A model generated the notes under the pieces. The model ran no database searches, was not told where the DNA came from, and saw only the letters and a program-made list of their open reading frames with translations. Below are positions 24,012 to 34,312 of a DNA stretch of 64,000 nucleotides, in pieces. The DNA is from Ascaphus truei (taxonomy: Eukaryota; Chordata; Amphibia; Anura; Ascaphidae): contig CM071587.1 in NCBI GenBank assembly GCA_036426205.1, forward strand, positions 3,623,447-3,687,446. The letters run 5' to 3'. A program made the translations under genes and the position numbers. Within the stretch, counting starts at the first letter, position 1, and every line of letters begins with the position of its first letter.

Positions 24012-26600
24012 AATGTGCCAGTTTGCTTTAATGAGTGTGTAATCTGGCGTGAGGCAGTACTATATGTTGTTACTATGTGAAACCGATCATTTCATGGTTG
24101 TCACCGTAGGTTTCAGTAGATCACCCCTTGTTGGTAAACGTGCTTGGCTAATGCTTGATCAATTCTGTCCGATGTAGCCCCTCTCTGAAGCGATCTGCCA
24201 TTTTCTGTAAAGCTGCTTCAAATGCGTAGGATCGCTGTAATTCTCCGTACCCGGAGCATTTGTGAAAAGGGGAGTCCCCCTTTAGAGGGGGAGGGTGATG
24301 ACTCTGAGCGCTAAGAGGTATTCTTATCTGTGTCCTTTGTATGTATTCTAGTACAAATACATTATTTTCCTGTATACCACGGTATCCAGGAACACTATAT
24401 TAGTGGCACTGGACTGGTACGTGAAGCGTATGTTTGATGGTATGAGATGTCACATAATGAATAAATCCAACAGATCATGTTCGCCCCCACCCCAGGAGGC
24501 ATCTCATGACTACACAACAGCACCGAATAAAAACGCAGAATATGACAATGAGACGTGTGGGAATAGTAGAAGGGGATGCTGCATATTGTGTCCATAAGTA
24601 TATTCGCATAAGATGGGGCCATATAGACCCCAAGCAGTTCCCATGAGTGGAGATAGTACGTCCGTTCGAATCTGAAGTAATTCTTATGTAATATAAGATC
24701 TATGAGAGTCATAAGGAACTCTGATGGAGGACCATCTCCTCGGCCGGTACTGTGTAGGGCTCCTGACAGTCATCCCTCCTGGTGGGGGGGGGTGTTAGTG
24801 TACAAGCTGACACATCAAGTGTCACAAGCAGGACATCTGTTAAATCCAATGTTAGTGCTGACAGTTTAGTTATGAAGTCCGTAGTATCTTTAATATATGA
24901 TGACATCATGTAGGACCATGGTTGTAGGTGAAATCAAAAACTGTGACAGTGAGTGCATAGTGATGACCGCGCCGAGATTATTGGCTACCCGCGGTGCTAT
25001 GAGAGATTTATGTACCTTAGGCAAGGTGTAGAGTACGACAGGAATATCGGAAAGAGCAGTGGTCAAGAATTAGCCAAAATCCTCTGAGATCAGCCATTAT
25101 TTAGTCCCATTGTGATAATTGAATCCACCTCAGCTTTATACCGCTGTAGGATCGCGGTTAGCTTTTTAAATGGTCTGGTGGGCGAGTTGACCCAGAATCT
25201 CATTGCGGTAATAGGAGTATGGCATTATTACAATGCCTCCCCTTTGTCCGCAGGCTCTGATGATAATTTCCTCTTCTGTTGTAAGGGATCTTAATGCCAG
25301 ACGCTCCACTCTTGGTGAGATTGTGATACGAATAATCTGACGGTTCATAACTCGTGGTTTAGTATTTGATTCAACCAGTCCCATGAAGGTGGAAATGCTA
25401 TGATTAGTAATCTGCGGATCAAAAACACTTCTGGGTCTGAATTTTAGTATCCGAATAGACGCTCAATCCTCTGCCAGTGGTAGCAGACTCATCTCTCTTG
25501 CAGAAAAAGTCTTTCAATTTCAGTTGACGGTTGCATCTCTTGATAGTCTACTTCCAGTCAAAGGCTGTTGTGCGTTAGTGGGAACAAAAGAGAGCCCTTT
25601 ATGGAGTACCGCCACCTCTGCGGGTGAGGGTATAGTCCGTATAATTAAAGATTACCGATTCTGTTGTTCTTCCCCTCGCCCTTCGTCTTTGACTCTCGTT
25701 GGTAGAGACTTTAGTTCAACAGCCCCTCCGGATTGGTCCCCGGCGTCTGAATCTGGTACGGTGGTTTCTGCCGAGATTCTGTGGTTTTGCTAAAAAAGGT
25801 TCAGTAGTGGTGTTTGTCCTGGGTGTCAGATAGGTCTGTGTCACTGGTATTATATCTTGACCCTCAAAAGCTGCTTTCTGGGATTTGGAATAGTATCTCC
25901 TTTGCCCTCGGTCTAACCTGAGTGCTGCACTAAGCCCCAAAAGCCATTTAGACACTGCGTTCTTTATAACAGATTTGACCTGCTTCACACTTATCCCGTT
26001 TGTATTTGATAAGGTTGGCCCTGTGTAGGTCAACTGTCGGTCTGGAGTTTGTCATCCAATAGTGAAGAGTCGATTCCAGAATGTGTCCGTGTTTGTCCTT
26101 GATGTCAGCAATGTCCTGTTTATTTTCGTTATTTCCTTCGTACGGTCAAATAACAGCGGGTCAGGTCAAAGGAGCATTTATTTAAAATGGCCCACCACTT
26201 TTAAGAATTCCGGATCTGCGGCCCATCGTAGTGGTTGGTTTTTTATCCGAAAAACCACGGGGAAGGAGTTCTATCCTTGTGTAATAATGAGATAGCGTTA
26301 CAGCATGAAGGAGTAGAAATCCAACTTCTCTCTTCTTTAAACGTATTAGATCATTATAAACATCAGAGGGTTCTCACCGTCCAAAAACAGCCTCAACTGA
26401 TTCGTATTAGCGTATTTTGGCTACATCTGCATCCGTGTAGCCTAATGTTCAGAAAGGTCAGCAAATATTTCAGCTGCGTCAGCACTTCTTCCATATCTAA
26501 CAGTCCTGAGCCTCAAAGTAGTGGGATATAATCAATAATGAAAAAGCAGCTGATAAGCCGTAATGTACACACTATGGGTGCACAGTGCTAAATAGAATAT
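24012..26600 (-). pseudogene. Penelope reverse transcriptase, decayed (copy 2)
   Basis: Homologous along its whole length to 19880-22436. The minus-strand frame at 24709-24909 carries TDVLLVTLDVS, and 24395-24712 carries SWELLGVYMAPSYANILM, the conserved G-x-APSYAN block of Penelope RTs. Both frames are interrupted by indels. Confidence 0.8.
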
Positions 26601-26750
26601 GTGATAAAAAAAATCACTGGCACTCCAATAGAAATTCAATAATGAATAGGTGCAGTCCCATATAAATAATAAAAGATACATACCGCACTAGCAGCAAAAG
26701 GGAGACAGCACTCAGGTGAATGAAAATAAATGTATTAAATACAGCAATAA

Positions 26751-26790
26751 CTCCAACGTTTCGATCCCACAGGGGGATCTTCCTCAGGGT
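26751..26790 (-). ncRNA. Hammerhead-like ribozyme motif, most complete Penelope copy
   Basis: On the minus strand: CTGAGGA (core C3-U-G-A-N-G-A), one extra A, helix II GATCCC-CCTGT-GGGATC (6 perfect pairs), G12-A13-A14, then ACGT (self-complementary helix III), T at the cleavage position, then GG pairing with the CC before the core. A loopless palindromic helix III implies action as a dimer, as reported for Penelope hammerheads. The extra A between the core and helix II departs from the canonical form. Catalysis is not shown. Confidence 0.55.
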
Positions 26791-28458
26791 GGGGCAACAG
26801 ACACAGGACATGAGTACTTATATACCCCAAAACACCCAAGTTGACATAAACATCTCCACATCATCAGAAAAGCCTCATCATGGGCGACAAAACAGCTGTG
26901 CAAATACAATTTAATTAGATATGCATCCAACTCCATGTCTGACTCCTATTGGGGAATCCAAGTCACACTATGATCAAACCCAAGCTGTCAGTGTCATTGC
27001 ATGTAAACAAACTGATGCTGCATCAGCAGGCCCGGTTTTCAGGCAACAACATGTGTGCTCAACTTTTAAAGGCAGAGCGACCGGTGGTGGTCATGTGTAC
27101 TGCAAGTGTAAGATACACCACTGCAAATGTGGATGTGCGGTAGCAGTGAATGAATTTACTTCTAAACAGCCCATAAGAATAACAGATACTGGCATGTGTT
27201 ATCAGTAGAATCCTATGACAGATGGAACCCGCTGTAATCCCAGTCGGGTAACCATAATAAACCTGTCGCGTCACATGCTGCATGGATATACATAGGTTGC
27301 AGTTAACCCCTAGTATACCATACTTTAGTGGGCAAGGAATCGCGTATGCTTAAGGAACGATATAGCAATGCATGTTCCACCATACGCAAGGCCCTTGCTG
27401 ACCCCCACAATTCTGATGATCTTAATGCTGTTACCAGTGGCAAGGCACTTTAAGCTCTTAAACAGCACAGCTTGGCCACCTTTCGTTGTGCCCGTTGTAC
27501 AAGCCCATACTCCAACCAGGGGAGGAAATAGAACACAGGCTTTTGCTCCAGCTCGAGGGCGAGGATGATTCACAGACGGATTCTATGGCCCCCAAAGGCC
27601 TGAATGAGGACATGAACTTGGGTTGTTTTTGAAATTTTGTTGAATTATTACTGTTCAACATCAACTGTATGTAGTACATGGATCAGCGTAGTTCAAAATG
27701 ATATGTAAAAGGCATTATTATACAGTATATTTTACTACAGCTTGTATATTTCTTGTCGTTCAGCTTCTTCCATTGATTTTATTTTCCCCTCCCGGTTCTC
27801 TCATTTACCCTCACGTGTATTGGGTGGTTTTTATTCACATTTTGCAGGTCCGTATATTGTATTTATGTAGTTCTACAGACAGTATGTTCTATTTGATCGC
27901 ACTTGTGTTCTTTAGCCGTATGGTATAATAGGGGTAACTAGCAACCTATGTATATCCATGCAGCATGTGACGCCGACAGGTTTATTATGGGGTACCCGAC
28001 TGGGATTACAGCGGGTTCCATCTGTCATAGGATTCCTGATATACACATGCCAGTATCTGTTATTCTTAGGTGCTGTTTAGAAGTAAATTCATTCACTGCT
28101 ACAGCACTACACATTTGCAGTGGGTGTGATCTATACACGTGCAGTACACATTGACAACCACCGGTTGTTTGCTGCCTTTAAAGAGTTGAGCACACATGTT
28201 GTTGCCTTGAAAACCGGGGCCTGCTGATGCACAGCATCAGTTTGTTTACATGCAATGACACTGACAGCGTGGGTTTGATCATGTGACTTGATTCCCAATG
28301 GAGTACGGACATGGAGTTGGAGCATGATCTAATTAAATTGTATTATGCACAGCTGTTTTGTCGCCCGATGATGATGCTTTCTGATGATGTGGAGATGTTT
28401 ATGTCACTTGGGGGTTGGGGTATATAAGTCACTCACTGTCCTGTGTCGTTTGCCACCA

Positions 28459-28500
28459 CCCTGAGGAAGATTCCTGTGGATCGAAACGTTTGGAGTTATG
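28459..28500 (+). ncRNA. Hammerhead-like motif, inverted Penelope copy
   Basis: Plus-strand CTGAGGA, A, GATTCC-TGT-GGATC, GAAA, CGTT, then TGGAG. Several bases have been lost relative to 26751-26790. Confidence 0.45.
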
Positions 28501-28600
28501 CTGTATTATTAACTTTTTTCATTCACCTGAGTGCTGTCTCCCTTTTTGCTGCTATGCGGTAATGTATACTTATATGTATATATATATATCACATCTATTT

Positions 28601-29599
28601 TACGTATGTTGTTGTTTATAATAAAGGTACATTTATTTTCTTTCTTTTTCTCTGTCCGCTATGGCTTTATGAGGGAATATTTATACCCTAAAATTTTCCC
28701 AGCTCCCATTTACCTCATGAGAGCACACTATTAGGGATTCTTTCTGGTTGATTTCCTTATCTACCTTCTATGTACGGAACTCGGGACTTCCCATGCATTG
28801 GGGCTGGAAGGTAAAGCACGTTGAGGTGCTACAATCCCTCTTGATTTCGATATAGCGATGCTGATCCCCCCCCCCCCCCGCCGCTCCCCCCCCCCCTCCT
28901 TCCCCTCTCTCTGCTTCCACAACAGAAACATGGTGTCAGTGAGTTTGCAAGGCTGCTCCTTTCCAATCAGGTGAACATCAGCTAGCAGCACAAAGAAAAA
29001 CAGGTTTCCTGGGTATGTCATGTGTGAGACAGACCTGGGCCAGCTCCGGGACCCTTAGCCAAGATACCACCATGTAACCCCACTTACACCAACATATCTA
29101 GTACACAGTGTGGACCCTAAATGTACCCCCACCAATATGCTCAATATCTGCCCGCTGTGATATTGGTGTTGCAGAATACTAGACGTACAGTATATATTTG
29201 CGCCCTGGACTACACTATGCAAAACAGAATCTCTGTGAATCAATCTCTGGCTCAGATAGATTACAGCCGCATGTTTTGTACCTGGGAACATGCTGGAGAG
29301 GCTTTCCTGGCTTCACGTTCAGATTACTAACACATTAACCCATTACGCTGACAACTGGCCTGCGCAACATATTGCAAAGCCTCGTGCTCTGCATGCTGCG
29401 GGAAGGGTTAAACAAAAGGAACGTTACCCTGACATTTATAATCAATTTAAAGCTGTACGTTTAAAAATGAATTGCATAAACGGCTCAGAAGCCAAGAAAA
29501 ATGAAATCCATTTATCATTGTCAAGATCACTGAGGCAGAAGAGATGTGTCTTACTTAGTGCACTGTCCTATCTAGCAAACCACAGTCTGTAAATCAGGA
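28601..29599. other. Unassigned flank of the Penelope complex
   Basis: It holds poly-C/poly-G tracts (28867-28905) and no recognised coding sequence. The piece near 28810-28860 (GATTTCGATATAGCGATG) may belong to another Penelope end. Confidence 0.4.
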
Positions 29600-29900
29600 T
29601 ATATATATATATAATCAGTCCAGAAAACCAGGCACTCACATATGTGTAGATACAAGTGGTAATGGGGTTCAAACAGTCCAAGTGTCAGCCAGGCCGCACA
29701 TCTGATAGAAGTAAACAGGACAGGCACTCCAAAATCCAAAAGGTAAAATGTATTCCTCAACATTTCGGCTCCCAACATAGCCACAGCCTTTACAGCAGTA
29801 ACACACAGGACATAATAGCAATAAGCGATTCATGCATAAGGGTAACATTAGGAAAAGGAGCTCCCGCCCCAAAGAGCTTGCAATCTAAGCGGTAAGTAGG
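29600..29900 (-). mobile_element. Penelope-like 3' end fragment joined to a LINE/SINE tail
   Basis: On the minus strand the text at about 29749-29795 has CTGTAAAG, a GGCT/AGCC stem, GAAATGTTG and then the CAAAAGG...TTTGGAGTGCCTG end, parallel to the repeat a ends. The right part (about 29835-29895) is a ...CTCTTTGGGGCGGGAG-type LINE tail on the minus strand, also seen at 55750-55900. Confidence 0.45.
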
Positions 29901-30061
29901 GAGAACGTACAGAGATAGTAGGAGGGTGTTTCAGTAATGGTGTCTGCAAGGGGTCTTGGTAAATGCATAGCATCAGTCACCCAAATGCTTCATTATAGAG
30001 GTCAGAGTTAGAAGTCTAAAGTAAACCATCTGTTCTCACATTCAGAGAGGTTTATTAGCTT

Positions 30062-30235
30062 GTTGTACTATTATTTATAATAGTTGCTATTATATAATAA
30101 TATGTTGCTATTAATGCTATTATATAATAATATGTTGCTAATAATGCTATTATATAATAATATGTTGCTATTAATGCTATTATATAATAATATGTGGCTA
30201 TTAATGCTATTATATAATAATATGATGCTATTAAT
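30062..30235. repeat. 30-bp AT-rich minisatellite
   Basis: About six units of ATTAATGCTATTATATAATA followed by ATATGTTGCT, highly regular. The minus-strand frame encoding repeated ATYYYII words is a by-product of the 30-bp period. Confidence 0.92.
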
Positions 30236-30585
30236 GCAACATTCAGCCAATCAGGGACAGTGAGATGGGAAAGCAGAACAGGAGAGTTCTGACGTGTCAA
30301 ATCTGTAACATTGTATCACTCAGCATCTCACTGTCTCCGTGCCATTGGTCTGAACTGCACACGTGATCACTAGGGAGGGGGTGGAGCACGGCTTGTGGTG
30401 TTGGGTCTCCATGGCAACCTTTGTCAATCAGGGACATGGCAGCCTGAGAGGAGACGAGCACAGGGGTGAGACGTGAGAGAGAGGGGAGAAGGGAACCGGG
30501 CAAAGAGGGGGCAGGGAAGTAGGGAAAGGTGAGGGCTGCAGAGGGAGAAGGAAGAGAGCAACCTTCTGCAAGTCATGGCCGGTGT

Positions 30586-31205
30586 TACTGGGGCAATGGT
30601 CTGCAGGTGTAAGTGTTACTGGGGCAATGGTCTGCAGGTGTAAGTGTTACTGGGGCAATGGTCTGCAGGTGTAAGTGTTACTGGGGCAATGGTCTGCAGG
30701 TGTTACTGGGGCAATGGTCTGAAGTGGAGATGTTACTGGGGCAATGGTCTGCAGTGGAGATGTTACTGGGGCAATGGTCTGCAGGTGTTACTGGGGCAAT
30801 GGTCTGAAGTGGAGATGTTACTGGGGCAACGGTCTGCAGTGGAGATGTTACTGGGGCAATGGTCTGCAGGTGTTACTGGGGCAATGGTCTGAAGTGGAGA
30901 TGTTACTGGGGCAATGGTCTGCAGTGGAGATGTTACTGGGGCAATGGTCTGCAGGTGTAAGTGTTACTGGGGCAATGGTCTGCAGGTGTAAGTGTTACTG
31001 GGGCAATGGTCTGCAGTGGAGATGTTACTGGGGCAATGGTCTGCAGTGGAGATGTTACTGGGGCAATGGTCTGCAGGTGCAAGTGTTACTGGGGCAATGG
31101 TCTGCAGCAGTAGCCGTTACTGGGGCAATGGTCTGCAGGAGTAGCCGTTACTGGGGCAATGGTCTGCAGGTGTAGGCGTTACTGGGGCAATGGTCTGCAG
31201 GTGTA
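30586..31205. repeat. 25/31-bp mixed-length minisatellite
   Basis: Units share TGTTACTGGGGCAATGGTC then TGCAG, followed by variable linkers (GTG, GTGTAAG, TGGAGA, CAGTAGCC). There are about 23 units. Frames of up to 143 codons read through it because the unit lacks stops; they are not genes. Confidence 0.93.
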
Positions 31206-31309
31206 TATTTGTCTTTTCAAAAAATCTGCCGCACGGTCGCTCTTAATCACTCTCGCGGTCGCGTGCACTATGAGCCGCCCCTGGGTGGGTTTACTGGCTA
31301 TGCATCTTA

Positions 31310-31530
31310 ACCCAGGCTGTGCTCAAAGCTGTGAAATGCAGCAAGCTTAAGCTTATAGGGGACCATGTTAAATGGTTTTGACGCAAAAAGTGTCACTGTG
31401 TGCTCATTTGCATGTTATTTCCCAGAATCCCTTGCTGCAGTGGAAGTGCTGGGTGATAATGGTGAAAGGCAGGGTTGCAGACCTGTCTAAGACATGTAAA
31501 TGAGCATACAGTAATATTTCCATTTGAGAT
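31310..31530 (+). repeat. Dispersed repeat with octamer and Staf-type site, copy 1
   Basis: Homologous to 55938-56155. It contains ATTTGCAT (31406-31413) and TTCCCAGAATCCCTTGCT (31419-31436), spaced by 5 bp, followed by a TGCAGTGGAAGTGCTGGG stretch. It ends in a (TA)n tract at 31535-31560. The hammerhead-like part found in the longer copy is missing. Confidence 0.75.
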
Positions 31531-31560
31531 ATATATATATATATATATATCTATATATAT

Positions 31561-32316
31561 TTATTTTATTTTTCTATAATAACTAAAATTAGATCACAGA
31601 TGCTTAAAGCCAAAATCTGCATCTTTGCAGAAAACAGGTGGTTTATTGGGCATAATTGATGCAATTATCATTCTTGCATAATTTAAAATAGAATCCGATG
31701 TCAGAAACACTTTGTCTGCTCTTCCCCCCCCCCCCCCCCCCCCCCCCCCACTTTCCTTAGGTACAATTCACGTGTTTATTTATCTTTGCTTCACAAACGC
31801 AGTATAAAGCGGTTGCCTCCTCGTGATCTGTGACCACCCCTGTCATTTATTTACATCGGTTGGGAAGGTTTGCTTGTTATCACTGTCACCCTTCTTTGAA
31901 TGAAAGCCACTAATAGCAGTCACTAAACCTTGCTGGGGGAACAGCTGTGCTTTCCATATACCAGGTTGGATTAACTTCAAATAAATGGAATTGCATTTTT
32001 TTTTTTTTTTTCAAACCTTAGCCCACTCCCGATTTATATTCCAAGTATTTTTTTTTATTCAGTTACTATATTTATCCTCACATTCTCCATTAGGAAGCTA
32101 TTCAAGGGTTCCATCACCCCTGCCTCCAGTTGCATAACTCGGCTCATAGCTCTCGCCCTCTCTCCTTGTTGCTTCTTATTTTTTTCTGATACATTGAAAT
32201 TAGTTTTGGTTCCTCTCTGTTCTCCTTCATGTCAGAGATACAGTACAGTGCAAGGGCTATGCTGCAGCACCCAAGGGAGCAGTGAGCGTATTTTGGTTCC
32301 TATACACTACAGCAAT
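31561..32316. other. Unassigned, with a poly-C tract
   Basis: A run of about 27 C lies at 31723-31750. No gene or transposon ends are recognised. Confidence 0.45.
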
Positions 32317-32324
32317 ACCCTGAA

Positions 32325-33363
32325 CAGGGCCGCCAACAGAAATCATGGGGCTCAGGACAAATGAAAGGAGCAGGCCCCCTCCCCACCCCAACCCATAGCG
32401 CACCTACCACTGAATTATTTTTTTAGCGCGCAGCTTTTACTTAACCTCCCAATACATATAAAAATGCACCCCACCCGCCCCCCCAATACATATAAAAATA
32501 TACCCCAAATGTCACCAAATACATATAAAAAAATATACCCCAACCCCCCCCAATACATATAAAAAATATACCCCCAATACAAATAAAAATCAGACTTACC
32601 TTGTGGATGGTCTCAGGTCAGGCCCGGTGGGAGGGCGGTGGCTGTGTGGGGGCGGGGAGCGGTGGCTGCGGGATGGGCGGTGTGCCGGTGGCTGTGAAGG
32701 GGGGCCGTTGCAACAGGTGGCTGTGGCTGCGGGATGGGCGGTGGGCCAGTGGCTTAGGGAGGGTTGGTGACTGTGAAGGGGGGCTGTTGCTATGGGGGGC
32801 GTTGCTGCGGGGGCTTAGGGAGGGGCGGTGGCTGCTACTGGGGGGCACCAGGGACTTCTGCTGGGGGGCGGGGGCTGCTGGGGCCGGTGGCGGTGCTGCG
32901 GGGAGTGCAGTGCTGCCGGGTGGCTGGGTTGTGGGTGGTGGTTGTTGGTGGGGGTGCGGGGGGCAGTAGACTGTTGGTGTTGCAGGGGGGGGGGCCTGGT
33001 GGCGGTGCTGCGGGGCCCGGTGGCGATGCTGCGGGGCTGGCGGTGCTGCAGGGGGCGGGGGGCACGGTGGCTGTGGAGGCCGCTGGCGGTGGGGGGGCCA
33101 CCGGCAACTGCACACCAGCAACTGCTGTGACCTGCCGCCGGCCCTTCCCGACCTGTGGACACGTGCGCATCGGGCCTCCCTCTCATGCCGGCATGCCAGA
33201 AGCTTAGCCCAGCTGACTTCTGGCGCGTCCGACAGATCTAGCACCGGGCGCAGCGTTTTTTTTTTTTTCATAGCAACTGGCCCGGCCGCGCAGGGGGCCC
33301 TGACTCACGGAGCCCAGGATGCCAGCACCGGCTGTCCCCCCCCCCCCCTTTTTGGCGGCCCTG
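32325..33363. mobile_element. GC-rich non-autonomous hAT element of 1,039 bp
   Basis: The ends CAGGGCCGCCAAC and ...TTGGCGGCCCTG form an inverted repeat. The flanking octamers accctgaa (32317-32324) and accttgaa (33364-33371) agree at 7 of 8 positions, an hAT-type TSD. The left part has degenerate TACATATAAAAA repeats. The centre (32625-33120) is an impure GGCGGTGGCTGCGGG repeat, strongly G-rich on the + strand. The long frames across it (for example 217 codons on the minus strand, all P/S/T/A/H) are compositional. Confidence 0.82.
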
Positions 33364-33735
33364 ACCTTGAAGCAACACATTACAAGCCCGCTTCAGCCAA
33401 ACAATTAATTCTTGCACACAAAAAAATAGATTATTTTTTTTTTCTCTTACTGCAAATCACTTTTAAAGATTTAAATCGGAAGTCACACGTTTTTAGACCA
33501 AAATACACTCCATCTCCAGAGCAATGTTCTCCTTGGCCCTGGTGGGTTTTCTAGAAGAGTTAGAAATGAGTCTTACATGACCTAATTTCCCTCCCTTGTT
33601 ACTGTAACCTCTAATAACTGGACTACAGGCTGAGGAGCAATGTCTTCTGCAATCTTAACACAACTCTTCAACTAGGGTCATTTCTCTCTGTGCCAGTCTC
33701 ACTCCCTATGCTATCTCCCTGTAAAAAATCACATA

Positions 33736-33833
33736 CAGCCCCATTATAACGCGATCCGTTACAACGCGAATCCGCTTATAGCGCGATGTGATTCTTTGGG
33801 CCCCAAGCACGGCGTTATAAGGGGGTTGAGCTG
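33736..33833. mobile_element. Mariner-type MITE (CAGCTCAACCCC family), deleted copy
   Basis: A 98-bp remnant of the family seen in full at 52276-52498. It starts CAGCCCCATTATAACGCG and ends CGTTATAAGGGGGTTGAGCTG, with TA on both sides. The internal half is deleted. It lies about 160 bp before the first coding exon of lkaaear1. Confidence 0.82.
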
Positions 33834-33991
33834 TACTTACTTTAAGGTTCTCAATTTTCCTCTCTGCTCCACTTGTCTCTACAGACCTGAATCTATGACC
33901 TTTACGACTCTACTGTATGTCATCTTCTCCTTTCTAGGCAATAACTTCTGCCGGCCAACCCTCTCTGTTCCTCAGGGCACCAGGGGACACG

Positions 33992-34312
33992 ATGGCAGCA
34001 GGTGGAAGCTCTAAGAAGGAAAGGTTTGTTCCGAAAAACTGGAAGACGGTTGCCCAGGGGGACGTGAGAAAGATGGCCCCTCTGCAAAGGGCCAGATATC
34101 TAGCCTACGAGCAGCCCAACAAGACGATGGTGGCCTCCCTGCTCGTTACACAGAACCGGCTGAAGGAGCAAGCTCTGCAGACCCTCCAGGAGCCTCCGCA
34201 GAGGATGGGGGACCCAGGGCAAGAGAAGGAAAACGTGGTGGTGGGGCAGCTGAAAGCGGCAGAGGCCCGAAACCGCATCCGCCTGATGAGGTTCCGCTTC
34301 CAATGCATGCGA
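33992..34312 (+). CDS. lkaaear1: lkaaear1 coding exon 1 (residues 1-107)
   Basis: Begins ATGGCAGCAGG and ends CATGCGA, with donor GTAAGC at 34313. It carries NWKTV (16-20), RARYLAYEQPNKTM (33-46), a Q/P-rich linker (66-80) and the LKAAEAR motif (87-93). The frame reads two codons into the intron before a stop, consistent with the donor call. Higher GC than the surroundings. Confidence 0.93.

Larger units (their letters stand above)
18235..28600 (-). mobile_element. Penelope-like element complex with direct and inverted terminal repeats
   Basis: The order on the + strand is: terminal repeat a (18250-18960), endonuclease part b (18970-19610), RT part (about 19620-22436), a again in direct orientation (22437-23150), b and a inverted (23155-23887), gap, RT part again (24012-26600), a (26601-27315), then b and a inverted (27316-28600). 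RT and endonuclease read on the minus strand in the main part. Direct pseudo-LTRs plus a neighbouring inverted piece are typical of Penelope elements. The two RT-a-inverted-b-a blocks are so alike in order that the second is probably an assembly duplicate. Confidence 0.82.
26601..28600. repeat. Penelope terminal repeat a3 followed by an inverted b-a piece
   Basis: 26601-27315 is the terminal repeat in the same orientation as 18250-18960. 27316-28600 is the endonuclease part and terminal repeat inverted. The right limit lies near a (TA)n tract and ACATC at about 28585. Together they make a large imperfect inverted repeat of about 700-bp arms around the endonuclease part. Confidence 0.75.

Noticed and set aside
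30744..31175. Open frame of 143 codons with repeated GAMVC/YWGNGL words
   Set aside because: It is a translation of the 25/31-bp minisatellite; all three + frames are open because the unit has no stop.
32618..33271. Open frame of 217 codons, P/S/T/H-rich
   Set aside because: It lies wholly inside the GC-rich repeat core of a hAT element, and both strands are open in several frames.
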